DNA from: Nitrospira sp.
GTDB lineage: Bacteria > Nitrospirota > Nitrospiria > Nitrospirales > Nitrospiraceae
Assembly (NCBI GenBank): GCA_015904075.1
Contig: JABMDH010000049.1
Location: 2,792 to 18,161 of the forward strand
Direction: 5' to 3'
Length of the DNA: 15,370 nt
Below, in pieces: positions 5,839 through 14,128 of the stretch (position 1 is the first letter of the stretch; each line of letters begins with the position of its first letter). Below the pieces are notes generated by a model. The model was not told the DNA's origin. It saw nothing but the letters and a program-made list of their open reading frames with translations, and did no database searches. The position numbers and the translations under genes were made by a program.

Positions 5839-8319
5839 TTAAGCAGTAGGCGCTTCAGCGAGATCTTCCGGTGTATCTGGAAGAGCTTCGCGTGGCATAC
5901 CTTTGAAGGTGAAGGTTTCTTTTCCTTCGTCACCTTCAACATCAATCAGAATAATCTGACCACTCTTTACTTCACCGAAGAGAATCTTCTCGGATAGCGC
6001 ATCTTCAATCTCACGTTGAATGGTTCGACGCAATGGACGCGCACCAAGCACAGGGTCATAACCGCGGGTTGCGAGAACTGATTTTGCTTTCGAAGTGAGT
6101 TCGATTCCCATGTCCTTCGCCTTCAAGCGAGTCTCTAGGTTTGCGACCATGAGATCAACAATCTGGATGATTTCATTCTCAGATAGCTGGTGGAAGACGA
6201 TGGTGTCATCGATACGGTTGAGGAACTCAGGGCGGAAGTGATTCTTCAATTCATCCTGAACTTTGTTCTTCATGCGCTCGTAATTTCCAAGTGCATCGTT
6301 GACGTTAGTGAAACCAAGTGAGAGCGACTTAGAGATATCGCGAGTTCCAAGGTTTGTGGTCATGATGATCACAGTGTTCTTGAAATCAACCTTTCGGCCC
6401 AGGCTGTCTGTCAACACACCATCATCCAGCACTTGAAGCAGCACGTTAAACACATCGGGGTGTGCCTTTTCAATTTCGTCGAACAGGACGACCGAATAGG
6501 GCCGACGGCGAACCTTTTCGGTCAACTGCCCCCCCTCTTCATAACCAACATAGCCCGGAGGCGCACCGAACAGCCTTGAACTGGTGAATTTCTCTTGATA
6601 CTCCGACATATCGACACGAATCAGCGCATCCTCACTGTTAAAGAGGAACTCCGCCAAGGTTCTAGCCAATTCCGTTTTCCCGACGCCTGTCGGTCCCATG
6701 AAGATAAAGGAGCCGATCGGCTTCCGTGCTTCCTTTAATCCTGCACGCGAACGACGAATGGCTCGTGCGACCGCCGAGATCGCCTCATTCTGGCCGATTA
6801 CCCGCTTATGCAGGAACTCTTCCATCCGGAGCAGCTTATTGGACTCTTCTTCCTCGAGCTTGAAAAGCGGAATGCCGGTCATCTTGGAGACCACATACGC
6901 GACGTCTTCTTTACCAATCACCGGCTTATTCTTCTCCTGGCTCTTTTTCCATTCACGCTTGGATTCGTCCAGAAGTTTACGCAGCCGTTCTTCTTCTTCA
7001 CGGTGCCGCACCGCTTCTTCGAAGTTTTGCATCGAAATCGACAGTTCTTTTTCACGCGACACTTTCTTCAGTTCCTGCTCCATGCCCTTCAACTCCGACG
7101 GAAGCGCATAGGTCTGAAGCTTTGCACGCGAACCGGTTTCATCGATCAAATCGATCGCTTTGTCAGGCAGGAACCGGTCGGTGATATACCGGTCCGATAA
7201 CTTGACGGCTTCAACGATGGCCTCTTCCGTGATTTCAACCCCGTGATGCTCTTCGTAACGATCCCGCAGCCCCTGTATGATCATGACGGTTTCGTCGAGA
7301 CTGGGCGGCTGGACATGAATCGGCTGGAACCGTCGTTTCAGTGCACCGTCCTTTTCAATGTGCTTCCGGTATTCATCCAGCGTGGTGGCCCCGATGCATT
7401 GAATCTCCCCACGCGACAGTGCCGGCTTCAGCATGTTCGACGCATCGATGGAGCCTTCTGCAGCCCCGGCGCCGACCAGCGTGTGCAGCTCATCGATGAA
7501 GATGATGATATTGCCGGCCTGCACAATTTCCTTCATGACGACTTTGAGCCGTTCCTCGAATTGGCCCCGGTACTTGGTGCCTGCGACCAACGAGCCCAGG
7601 TCCAGCGCAATGACGCGGCGGGATAACAGGTTATCCGGCACCTCCGACTGAACAATCCGTTGCGCAAGTCCTTCGACAATAGCCGTTTTCCCGACACCGG
7701 ATTCGCCGATAAGAACAGGATTGTTCTTGCTTCTCCGGCTGAGAATCTGAAGGACACGCTCAATCTCGTCGGCTCTACCGATCACCGGGTCCAACTGGCC
7801 TTCCTGTGCGAGTTGGGTTAAGTCACGCCCGAATTCGTCCAACGCCGGCGTGTTGCTCTTCCGGTCACGCTCGCGCGGGGCAGACTTTCTCAAAAAGGTC
7901 ACAGTCAATTGTCTTGCCGTCAAGAGGTTCGCGCCCAGGCTGCGCAAAATTTTCCCGCCGATCCCCTCTTCCTCCCGCAGCAGACCCAACAGCAGATGTT
8001 CGCTGCCGATGTGGTTGTGCCCGAGAAGACGCGCTTCCTCGACACCATATTCGATCACTTTTTTCACGCGCGGGCTGAACGGAATTTCACCAAACGTCAT
8101 TGTGGTTCCGCCACCGGGCAGATTACGCTCGATTTCTAAACGGATCTGCTCCGTGGAGAGCCCCATTTTCTTCAGAATCATGAGGGCGATGCCGTCAGAC
8201 TCACGGAGAATTGCCAAGACGAGATGCTCCGTCCCGAGATAATCGTTCTGGTGCCGCTCGGCTTCCTCTCGCGCGAGGATGATGATCTTTCGACCTTTGT
8301 CCGTGAATCGTTCGAACAT
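5839..8319 (-). CDS. clpC: ATP-dependent Clp protease ATP-binding subunit ClpC (probable hybrid of two sources)
   Basis: ClpC is a AAA+ unfoldase that feeds proteins to ClpP. The 826 residues show the full layout: two Clp N repeats (1-145), the first ATPase with GESGVGKT (205-212) and FIDELH (274-279), a coiled middle domain with UVR-like sequence (about 410-465), and the second ATPase with GPTGVGKT (542-549) and LFDEIEKAH (612-620). The C-terminal domain has the [11 protein letters not shown] motif. The start ATG (8317-8319) has AGGAGGAGG just upstream. Up to about residue 643 the sequence matches the surrounding GC-rich genome. From about 652 on, codon use and wording switch to an actinobacterial style ending in APTA. 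The open frame is intact, but the protein is probably an assembly hybrid. Confidence 0.93.
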   Translation of the reverse strand: MFERFTDKGRKIIILAREEAERHQNDYLGTEHLVLAILRESDGIALMILKKMGLSTEQIRLEIERNLPGGGTTMTFGEIPFSPRVKKVIEYGVEEARLLGHNHIGSEHLLLGLLREEEGIGGKILRSLGANLLTARQLTVTFLRKSAPRERDRKSNTPALDEFGRDLTQLAQEGQLDPVIGRADEIERVLQILSRRSKNNPVLIGESGVGKTAIVEGLAQRIVQSEVPDNLLSRRVIALDLGSLVAGTKYRGQFEERLKVVMKEIVQAGNIIIFIDELHTLVGAGAAEGSIDASNMLKPALSRGEIQCIGATTLDEYRKHIEKDGALKRRFQPIHVQPPSLDETVMIIQGLRDRYEEHHGVEITEEAIVEAVKLSDRYITDRFLPDKAIDLIDETGSRAKLQTYALPSELKGMEQELKKVSREKELSISMQNFEEAVRHREEEERLRKLLDESKREWKKSQEKNKPVIGKEDVAYVVSKMTGIPLFKLEEEESNKLLRMEEFLHKRVIGQNEAISAVARAIRRSRAGLKEARKPIGSFIFMGPTGVGKTELARTLAEFLFNSEDALIRVDMSEYQEKFTSSRLFGAPPGYVGYEEGGQLTEKVRRRPYSVVLFDEIEKAHPDVFNVLLQVLDDGVLTDSLGRKVDFKNTVIIMTTNLGTRDISKSLSLGFTNVNDALGNYERMKNKVQDELKNHFRPEFLNRIDDTIVFHQLSENEIIQIVDLMVANLETRLKAKDMGIELTSKAKSVLATRGYDPVLGARPLRRTIQREIEDALSEKILFGEVKSGQIILIDVEGDEGKETFTFKGMPREALPDTPEDLAEAPTA

Positions 8320-8578
8320 CCTGCCTCCTCCTGATGGATACTAGCCGTGAGAATTTCGTGTTCGTGCGAAACCTATCGAAAAACTTGGCCTGAGTTTAAC
8401 CAGAGCCTTTCAGAGAGTCAAGATTGCGAGGAAAACCGGCAAAGTGATTCAGGCGAGTCCGGGAATCGCACCCGTCGTCGGATACACGTGATGGAGCCAT
8501 TGCACTCGTTGACATGAAAAGAACCGTCCCGATAGAATCCCGCACCTTCTGTCTGATAACTCATCGAGTGGCGCATTC
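8320..8578. other. Divergent intergenic region between clpC and nadK
   Basis: This 259-base gap separates two divergent genes and must hold both control regions. It contains the nadK promoter described separately and the AGGAGGAGG ribosome site of clpC next to 8325. I found no convincing sigma70 hexamers or a HrcA/CtsR-type repeat for clpC. A T-arm-like hairpin near 8457-8475 is not part of a tRNA. Confidence 0.6.
8509..8538 (+). promoter_or_regulatory. Sigma70-type promoter of nadK
   Basis: TTGACA (8509-8514, perfect) is followed after 18 bases by TAGAAT (8533-8538, five of six). It points at nadK, with a start site near 8545 and a leader of about 34 bases. The same TAGAAT -10 occurs in the promoter before aroQ. 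Confidence 0.6.
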
Positions 8579-9439
8579 ATGAAAAGCAAAAGCATTGGCA
8601 TTCTGACAAAGCCGAAATTTCCCGAAGTGAAAACAACTCTGCAGGGAGTCGTGACCTGGCTTAGAGATCGGCATATCACCGTCCTGCTCGATACGACATC
8701 CGCCGCGCTGCTGAACGAACAGGGCGGAATTCAAAAGACTCAATTGGCAGGCCAATCCGACGTTCTGCTCATCTTAGGGGGTGATGGAACCATTCTCAAT
8801 GCGGCACGGCTGGCGGCGGAGCGCAGCATTCCCATTTTAGGCGTGAATATGGGCGGCCTCGGATTCTTGACCGAGGTACGCCTCGACAATCTCTATGCCT
8901 CGCTCGATCGGGTCTTCGCCAACGATTTTATTCTTGATGAGCGGCTGATGTTGCAGACCCATGTCCATCGACATGGGGAGACCGTGGCCCGAGGCATGGT
9001 GCTCAATGATGTCGTAATCAGCAAGGGCACGCTGGCCCGTATGATTGAATTGAAGATCGCGATTCAAGGCCAGTTCGTAACAAACTTACGGGCGGACGGC
9101 CTGATCGTCGGAACACCGACCGGCTCTACCGCCTACTCGATGTCAGCCGGTGGCCCCATCATCAATCCCGCCGTACAGTCGTTGATCCTGACGCCGATCA
9201 GCCCCCACACGCTGACCCATCGGCCGCTGATTGTCCCCGGCAACGTTGAAATCGAGGTTACCCTGACCAGCAAAGATGAAGGAGCAATGGCCACGCTTGA
9301 CGGACAAGTCGGCATTGCCATGACACAAGGAGATACCGCGGTCATTCAGGCCTCGGAACACCGAACCAAGCTGATTCGGTTTCCGGAAAGCCATTACTAC
9401 GAAGTGCTGCGTGAAAAACTGAAGTGGGGAGACGGATGA
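8579..9439 (+). CDS. nadK: NAD kinase
   Basis: NAD kinase phosphorylates NAD+ to NADP+ and sets the cellular NADP pool. At 286 residues it is of normal length. It carries the GGDGT motif (67-71), NMGGLGFLTE (90-99), the substrate-binding LNDVVI (142-147) and the long family signature GTPTGSTAYSMSAGGPI (178-194). The ATG at 8579 has only a weak GAGTGG upstream but follows a well-formed promoter. The gene is transcribed away from clpC and towards an NADP-type flavoprotein reductase on the other strand; that pairing is suggestive but not evidence of a link. Confidence 0.97.
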   Translation: MKSKSIGILTKPKFPEVKTTLQGVVTWLRDRHITVLLDTTSAALLNEQGGIQKTQLAGQSDVLLILGGDGTILNAARLAAERSIPILGVNMGGLGFLTEVRLDNLYASLDRVFANDFILDERLMLQTHVHRHGETVARGMVLNDVVISKGTLARMIELKIAIQGQFVTNLRADGLIVGTPTGSTAYSMSAGGPIINPAVQSLILTPISPHTLTHRPLIVPGNVEIEVTLTSKDEGAMATLDGQVGIAMTQGDTAVIQASEHRTKLIRFPESHYYEVLREKLKWGDG

Positions 9440-9449
9440 TGACGTCTCC
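9428..9449. terminator. Hairpin at the nadK / flavoprotein convergent junction
   Basis: GGAGACG (9428-9434) and CGTCTCC (9443-9449) form a perfect 7-bp stem with an 8-base loop across the nadK stop codon, between two convergent genes. No T-run follows directly on the plus strand. On the minus strand a TTTTT lies about 10 bases beyond. It could serve as a weak bidirectional terminator. Confidence 0.4.
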
Positions 9450-9457
9450 GGCGATGC

Positions 9458-10804
9458 CTATCCGCGCTCGATCAACGCTGTCATCTCCTGATTGCTCGCG
9501 TACTTGAATTCTCCGATACAATCCGATGCTCCATTGTGTGCTTTCTCCGCCGCCTCCAGCACTCTGAGCCCTTTCACATCGACCGGATGGCTCTGACGAC
9601 CTTTCAACACTGTATGCAGCCGATTCAGCACGTCCGTGACCTGAGAACCTGAGTTTTTTGACGCAAGGTAGCGCTCCACAACCTCCGCACACCAATCTCC
9701 GTCTCGCTTTGCCACACCAACGAGGCCTTCGCTTGCTTTTCTCGCCCATCCCGCAAGAAAAACGCCTTCAATCACTTTTCCAGCCTTCTCATCGTAGGCC
9801 TGAAACAACGAATCATCCGGATCGTTGCCGGACTTATTGGGGTTGGTGACAAACATCCCACCTTTATAGGGAAGCCCGACGGTTTCATCGACCTTGTCGC
9901 CTACGGCAAACACCACGGAGTCGCAGGGAAACTCATAATACTGTTTCAGGCCGACCGCCACCGTATCCTCGCCTTTGGGATCCAGCCGATTATCTTCCAT
10001 CTCAAGCCCACGCACCCGATTGTTGGCGTCGACGAGAATGCGCTTCGGCGAGGCCAAGAATTTGAATCCCATCTTGGTATCACTGACCTTCGGTTCGCAC
10101 TTGGTAAATTCGTCCGTCAGGCCCTGGAGCACCTCATCCGATTTCTGCCCCACGGCGGCCATCCGATCCTTGATCCGATCGAATTCCTTCTTGATGCCGT
10201 CGATATCCATGTTGGAACAGACGGAGCGAATTTCTTTGGGATTGTACTTACGTTCGACGGGCCCCCGCCGAACGATCGCGGTCACCCGTTCCACCTTCTT
10301 ATAGCGAGTCAGCCAATGCGCAATATCGACCATCACGTCACCGGCCCCGATCACCGCAACATGGTTGCCCATCTCGAACGGCCGATCGCCAAACCCCGGC
10401 AAGCGATTGAAGTGATAGACCACGTCTTTGGCATGATACACACCCTGGGCGGAATCTCCTTCGACACCGATGGCTTTGGTGCCTTGCGCCCCGATCGTAA
10501 ACACCACTGCGCCGGCGCCCATTTCGCGCACATCGTCAACCGTGAGATCCTTGCCGCTCCCGACCGATACATTGCCGAAATAATGGACATTCGGTTGTTC
10601 CAGCAATTCCCAATATTGTTTCTTCAACCCGCCGCGGAGCTTGAGTTTGGCGGGGAAAATTCCATACTCCGCCAACCCGCCGAACTTGATGTCCCGATTC
10701 AGAATGATGACCTGATGGCCGGCCTTCGCCATGCTCCCTGCAACCGCCAGCCCGGCTGGCCCTGCGCCGACGACAATGACAACCTGCGATTGTGCGATAC
10801 TCAT
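9458..10804 (-). CDS. FAD-dependent ferredoxin-NADP+ reductase-like protein (adrenodoxin reductase / FprA type)
   Basis: This is a predicted flavoprotein that passes electrons between NADP(H) and a ferredoxin-like carrier; the partner is unknown. The 448 residues begin with an FAD Rossmann motif VVGAGPAGLA (11-20). A second, NADP-type motif VIGAGDVMVDIAHWL (151-165) follows, then VRRGP (178-182). Near the end, AGWARKASEGLVGVAKRDG (351-369) matches the adrenodoxin reductase GW..K...G.IGT.K..A pattern. A C-terminal extension of about 65 residues (385-448) is not recognised. No iron-sulfur Cys cluster motif is visible. The start is an ATG (10802-10804) with AAGGGA upstream. Glutamate-synthase small-subunit-like proteins share the fold, but the AGW...G motif favours the reductase call. 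Confidence 0.82.
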   Translation of the reverse strand: MSIAQSQVVIVVGAGPAGLAVAGSMAKAGHQVIILNRDIKFGGLAEYGIFPAKLKLRGGLKKQYWELLEQPNVHYFGNVSVGSGKDLTVDDVREMGAGAVVFTIGAQGTKAIGVEGDSAQGVYHAKDVVYHFNRLPGFGDRPFEMGNHVAVIGAGDVMVDIAHWLTRYKKVERVTAIVRRGPVERKYNPKEIRSVCSNMDIDGIKKEFDRIKDRMAAVGQKSDEVLQGLTDEFTKCEPKVSDTKMGFKFLASPKRILVDANNRVRGLEMEDNRLDPKGEDTVAVGLKQYYEFPCDSVVFAVGDKVDETVGLPYKGGMFVTNPNKSGNDPDDSLFQAYDEKAGKVIEGVFLAGWARKASEGLVGVAKRDGDWCAEVVERYLASKNSGSQVTDVLNRLHTVLKGRQSHPVDVKGLRVLEAAEKAHNGASDCIGEFKYASNQEMTALIERG

Positions 10805-11029
10805 GCGTTATCCCTTACAAGAAGTTGTAGAAAACCCCTAATTTTTGCGAAAGTTAGCACAGCCATTTATCGGCTGTCAAAATGTCTCGGACGACCGTAA
10901 ACTCATCTCCGGGCCCATCTCCTGCTTGCCACGTTATCGACGGTCCTCTACAATGGCACACATTTCAGCTCACTGGCATAGAGATGCGTGCCTCTCCCTA
11001 TGCCATTCAATTCCTTATGAACTGAGCCT
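10805..11029. other. Divergent intergenic region between the flavoprotein and glycosyltransferase genes
   Basis: This 225-base gap contains a candidate promoter and a 6-bp inverted repeat for the minus-strand flavoprotein gene (10851-10880). I saw no convincing promoter for the plus-strand glycosyltransferase, and no RNA gene. Confidence 0.5.
10851..10880 (-). promoter_or_regulatory. Candidate promoter of the flavoprotein gene with an inverted repeat in its spacer
   Basis: On the minus strand TTGACA (10880-10875) is followed after 18 bases by TAACTT (10856-10851, weak match). ACAGCC (10859-10864) and GGCTGT (10872-10877) form an inverted repeat that covers part of the -35 and most of the spacer, a position suited to an operator. 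Confidence 0.4.
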
Positions 11030-11983
11030 ATGCACCCTCCCATTCGCTATTATTCGATCGCCCAGACCTCCGACTTATCCGCCATACGAGAGTTGGAGCC
11101 AGATGAAGCCTATGTGGCGCCGGACTTTGAAATGGCTGAGGCCTTGATCGCTCGAGGAGCCGACAGCGCCCGCATTGCTATCAGCCGACTCGATGCCGCC
11201 GACGAACAGTATCCCGGCTATGTCCAGGCCGCACCGAATAAGCAACTCGTACCCAACGTCCCGTTTCATTTTGATCGGTCCGTGCTCATTGTGCTGCCCA
11301 CCTATAATGAACGGGACAATCTCGAGGCCTTAATCCGGGCAATTGGACAGTATCTCATCGCGGAAATCTTGGTCGTCGATGACAATTCACCGGATGGCAC
11401 CGGACAATTGGCCGATGAACTGAGCAGACAACTGAAGCATGTGCATGTGCTGCACCGGGCCAGGAAAGAAGGGCTGGGACCAGCCTATGTGGCCGGCTTC
11501 CAATGGGCAATTGAGCGGGATTATCGGCTTATCGTCGAAATGGACTGCGACTTCAGCCACGCACCATGGGATATCCCTCGAATGATCCGGGGAAGCGCTA
11601 CTGCAGACCTGGTAATCGGGAGCCGATACATACCCGGCGGAGGCACACAAGACTGGAATATGCAGAGACGCCTGGTCTCACGGCTTGGGAATGCCTATGT
11701 CAGCTTCTTTCTCGGTTCGAGCATTCACGATTGGACCGGAGGCTTTCGCTGCTTCCGCCATGAACTCCTCGCGGACATGGATCTCTCACGCGTCAAAGCA
11801 AAAGGGTATGTGTTTCAAGTCGAGATGGCCTGGCAGGCCCTCCAGCTTGGCGCGGCCATCGCTGAGATCCCGATCCGGTTCCGCGACCGGCTTGAGGGGC
11901 AGAGCAAACTCGGTTGGCCTACGATTGTCGAAGCCATCACCGAAGTACCACGCATGTATTTTCGGAAGCCTGCGTCGAGGTAA
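11030..11983 (+). CDS. Family 2 glycosyltransferase, polyprenol-phosphate mannose synthase-like (DPM1 type)
   Basis: Related enzymes transfer mannose or another sugar from a nucleotide donor to polyprenyl phosphate at the membrane. The catalytic domain covers about residues 84-315: VLIVLPTYNERDNLEALI (85-102), VVDDNSPDGTG (115-125), MDCDFSH (171-177) where many relatives have MDADLSH, VIGSRYIPGG (195-204), WTGGFRCFR (235-243) and RLEGQSKLG (287-295). There is no C-terminal membrane segment, as in bacterial single-domain DPM1 relatives. About 80 residues precede the domain and match nothing I recognise. The ATG at 11030 lacks a good ribosome site, so the extension may be overstated; the next ATG is at residue 35. 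It is convergent with the Asp-box gene. Confidence 0.88.
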   Translation: MHPPIRYYSIAQTSDLSAIRELEPDEAYVAPDFEMAEALIARGADSARIAISRLDAADEQYPGYVQAAPNKQLVPNVPFHFDRSVLIVLPTYNERDNLEALIRAIGQYLIAEILVVDDNSPDGTGQLADELSRQLKHVHVLHRARKEGLGPAYVAGFQWAIERDYRLIVEMDCDFSHAPWDIPRMIRGSATADLVIGSRYIPGGGTQDWNMQRRLVSRLGNAYVSFFLGSSIHDWTGGFRCFRHELLADMDLSRVKAKGYVFQVEMAWQALQLGAAIAEIPIRFRDRLEGQSKLGWPTIVEAITEVPRMYFRKPASR

Positions 11984-12022
11984 GCCTTCGTTCAAGCCGT
12001 CGGAAACCGACCCGATATTCCC

Positions 12023-13309
12023 CTAAAATATATTCGAGGGCAATGACACCGGTGTCCGCTCCTGCGTGGTAACCCTGCTGAGGTCGATCACCAATTCGTC
12101 TTTCGAATTGGCCAATACGTTGTCCAGAACACTGTTCTGCTGCGGGATGACTGCGTCAGCCGGCTCAAAAAAAAGATCAAATCCCTTCGCCACAGTCGGC
12201 CTCATCGGATAGCGCCGATCGTAAATCATGCCATAGGTGGGAATCCCGTAGATGATCCGCCAATTCCCCAACAGAAGATGCAACTCGGTTCCCTGTATAT
12301 AAATCCCTCCCGAAGTGATGGTCCGCCTTGCAAATGTGAGCGGCTCACTCAAATAGAACGTGACGCGTTCATTGTAATGCGCCAGCGCCAGCGCATCGGC
12401 CATCTCCGACGACAGCAGCGCCACCTCGTTATCATTGAACACCAGCTCCAGTGGCGCCTCTCCTTGGAGCCATCGCAACGGGGCAACCCGATGTTCCTGA
12501 ACCTTCATACCCGACAAAATAGTCCGAAGCACTCCCTTGCTCACCGTCGCAGGATGTGAAAAATGGCTTTGTGGCCATTCGGGCAAGACCTTCCTGAGGA
12601 TGCTCTGGTCCTGATCGATGACAAGGACACGAATGAAATTTTCAATCATACCTTCATGGTTCTTCAAGCCATGCTGCATGCGCGACCAGCCGGACGAGTG
12701 ACGTTTAAACCGCAGAACGCCTTTACCTGATGTTCCGGCGTAGAGAGTGCCGTCCGTGGATCGGGCCAATGTATGGACCAATACATCGTCCAACCCAGTA
12801 GTGACGACAGACCATCGACCCTCAGGTTCATTCAACCGATACACACCGTCGCTTGTTCCCGCATAGAGCCCATCGTCAGCGGCCATCAACGCCTTGACCT
12901 CAAGCCGTTTTAAACCGGCATTCACCGACTGCCAGCTCTTTCCATCGTCGTGTGAACGGAAGACCCCACCCCTGAATGTCCCGGCATAGACCGCCCCATC
13001 TCTGGCAACCGTCAAGCTCAAAATGAAAGGGTCCGTTACACCGCCTCCTACCGGCACCCATGTTGAGCCTCTGTCTGCCGTGCGGAAAATTCCGTGACCG
13101 AAGGAACCGGCATAGACCGCACCGCTCCCCGTCACCACGAGCGCCTGAACACTGGCAGCCGACTGATCAAACGGACCCCGCGCCGCCTCTCCGGAAATGG
13201 TAACCGGCGCCGGCGTTTCGGCCATCGACATCTCAACGGCAAGGCATAGGAGCAGTCCCCCTACAGACAGGATTCGCACGCCGCATCTGAAGGCATACCG
13301 TTTCATCAT
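12023..13309 (-). CDS. Secreted Asp-box (BNR) repeat protein with an unrecognised C-terminal domain
   Basis: The 428-residue product has a Sec-type signal peptide (about 1-30: basic start, hydrophobic core, cut probably near AMA-ET). There is no twin-arginine motif. Four blade-like repeats about 41 residues apart begin at YAGS or YAGT (66, 108, 149, 190), the first two with Asp-box sequences (TADRGSTW, SHDDGKSW). This resembles part of a sialidase or photosystem-assembly type beta-propeller, but four blades are too few for a normal one. The region from about 220 to 428 is a separate domain I do not recognise, with TSGGIYIQGTELHLLL and FDLFFEP. No enzymatic function can be assigned. The ATG at 13307-13309 overlaps the tatC stop; a second ATG follows at once. 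Confidence 0.8.
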   Translation of the reverse strand: MMKRYAFRCGVRILSVGGLLLCLAVEMSMAETPAPVTISGEAARGPFDQSAASVQALVVTGSGAVYAGSFGHGIFRTADRGSTWVPVGGGVTDPFILSLTVARDGAVYAGTFRGGVFRSHDDGKSWQSVNAGLKRLEVKALMAADDGLYAGTSDGVYRLNEPEGRWSVVTTGLDDVLVHTLARSTDGTLYAGTSGKGVLRFKRHSSGWSRMQHGLKNHEGMIENFIRVLVIDQDQSILRKVLPEWPQSHFSHPATVSKGVLRTILSGMKVQEHRVAPLRWLQGEAPLELVFNDNEVALLSSEMADALALAHYNERVTFYLSEPLTFARRTITSGGIYIQGTELHLLLGNWRIIYGIPTYGMIYDRRYPMRPTVAKGFDLFFEPADAVIPQQNSVLDNVLANSKDELVIDLSRVTTQERTPVSLPSNIF

Positions 13310-14082
13310 CGTGTTCGTGTTCCCGCAGTCCCGATCGGCAAATCAGGATCGACCGGAAGATCGATACCGCCGCCTGCTGACCTTCGGCCGAAGAACCTGG
13401 CGCCTAAAATTCCGATCTCATACAACGCCATCAACGGGACCGCCATCAGCAGCATCGTAAAGAGCGTCGCATCAGGCGTAATGATGGCTGCCAAAATAAG
13501 ATTCGACAGAATAGCATGTTTGCGGTACCGCGCGAACATCAGCGCTGAGACCGCCCCGGTCACCGCCAGCAGCGTCATCACCAGCGGGAGCTCAAACGCA
13601 CAGCCGAAGATCAGCAGGAACTTCACATTAAAATCGATGTACGTTCCCACACTCAACTGCGGAGTGACGTCACGATCGAGCCCAAAACTGACGAAGAAGT
13701 CGATGACCAGCGGAAGAATCACCAGATTGCAGAAGACCAAGCCGAGCGCAAAGAGGCCTGCTGCCAAAACAAACAGCGGAATGGCCCAGCGTTGCTCCTT
13801 CGGCAATAATGCCGGCTCGACGAATTTCCAGCATTGATAAAAAATGATGGGCAGGCTCAGAATCACAGCCGCCAAGAGCGAGACTTTAATGGAGGCGAAG
13901 AGGGCTTCAGTCGGTCCGTAGAAGACCAACTGGTTCTGAAAGGGCCGATTCAGCCAGGCCACCATCTGGCCTGAAAAGGAAAACGTCACGATCAAGGAGG
14001 CAAAAATAGCCGCCCCGATGACGACCAATCGACGCTTGATGGTCTGAATATGGACAGCAAGCGGATTGATGTAATGATCCAT
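13306..14082 (-). CDS. tatC: Sec-independent protein translocase subunit TatC
   Basis: TatC is the multi-spanning receptor of the twin-arginine export pathway and recognises RR signal peptides on folded proteins. From the ATG at 14080-14082 it has 258 residues and six predicted membrane segments (about 20-38, 66-84, 102-124, 155-175, 190-205 and 208-225). Family marks are HIQTIKRRL near the N-terminus, YQCWKFVEPALLPKE (82-96), FGCAFELPL (159-167, with Glu164) and ITPDATLFTM (201-210). The usual HL.ELR.R appears as HIQTIKRRL, so the canonical Glu is Thr here. A TTG ten codons upstream is possible but has no better ribosome site. No tatA or tatB is in the window. The Asp-box gene overlaps its stop by four bases. 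Confidence 0.93.
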   Translation of the reverse strand: MDHYINPLAVHIQTIKRRLVVIGAAIFASLIVTFSFSGQMVAWLNRPFQNQLVFYGPTEALFASIKVSLLAAVILSLPIIFYQCWKFVEPALLPKEQRWAIPLFVLAAGLFALGLVFCNLVILPLVIDFFVSFGLDRDVTPQLSVGTYIDFNVKFLLIFGCAFELPLVMTLLAVTGAVSALMFARYRKHAILSNLILAAIITPDATLFTMLLMAVPLMALYEIGILGARFFGRRSAGGGIDLPVDPDLPIGTAGTRTR

Positions 14083-14128
14083 GGCAACGCATCCGGCCAC
14101 CGGTCGGCCCAACGGCCGGTCGTCTCTC

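Larger units (their letters stand above)
5313..6390. other. Foreign-looking block of probable actinobacterial origin (likely assembly chimera)
   Basis: The block holds the DUF2256 fragment, the RDD gene and the C-terminal quarter of clpC. Hand counting gives 115 G+C of 240 bases (48%) at 5461-5700. In 6481-6540 plus 7261-7320 just outside it is 71 of 120 (59%). The ClpC part reads like actinobacterial ClpC ([41 protein letters not shown]), and the RDD gene looks leaderless. Both edges truncate or splice a gene of the surrounding genome. The left edge lies within 5309-5331. The right edge is less certain, about 6360-6440. Confidence 0.72.

Noticed and set aside
5839..8319. clpC as an unusual natural ClpC variant with a novel C-terminus
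   Set aside because: The C-terminal part is ordinary for actinobacterial ClpC; the oddity is the join, not a new domain.
5821..8452. The 12-mer AAAGTGATTCAG occurs at 5821 and again at 8441, flanking clpC, and might be an attachment-site repeat
   Set aside because: Repeats of 12 bases are expected by chance several times in 15 kb, and no integrase or element boundary is associated.
8457..8475. T-arm-like hairpin on the minus strand (CGGG-TGCGATT-CCCG) suggesting a tRNA or tmRNA 3' end
   Set aside because: No matching acceptor 5' strand (GGCGAGT-like), D-arm or anticodon arm occurs at the right distance upstream, and no CCA follows.
11999..12011. GTCGG-AAA-CCGAC hairpin between the convergent glycosyltransferase and Asp-box genes as a terminator
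   Set aside because: The stem is only 5 bp with a 3-base loop and no T-run on either strand.
14093..14119. GC-rich inverted repeat CCGGCC/GGCCGG just upstream of the tatC ATG as an attenuator
   Set aside because: Six-bp stem with a 15-base loop in GC-rich DNA is weak evidence, and it may be coding if a TTG start is used.
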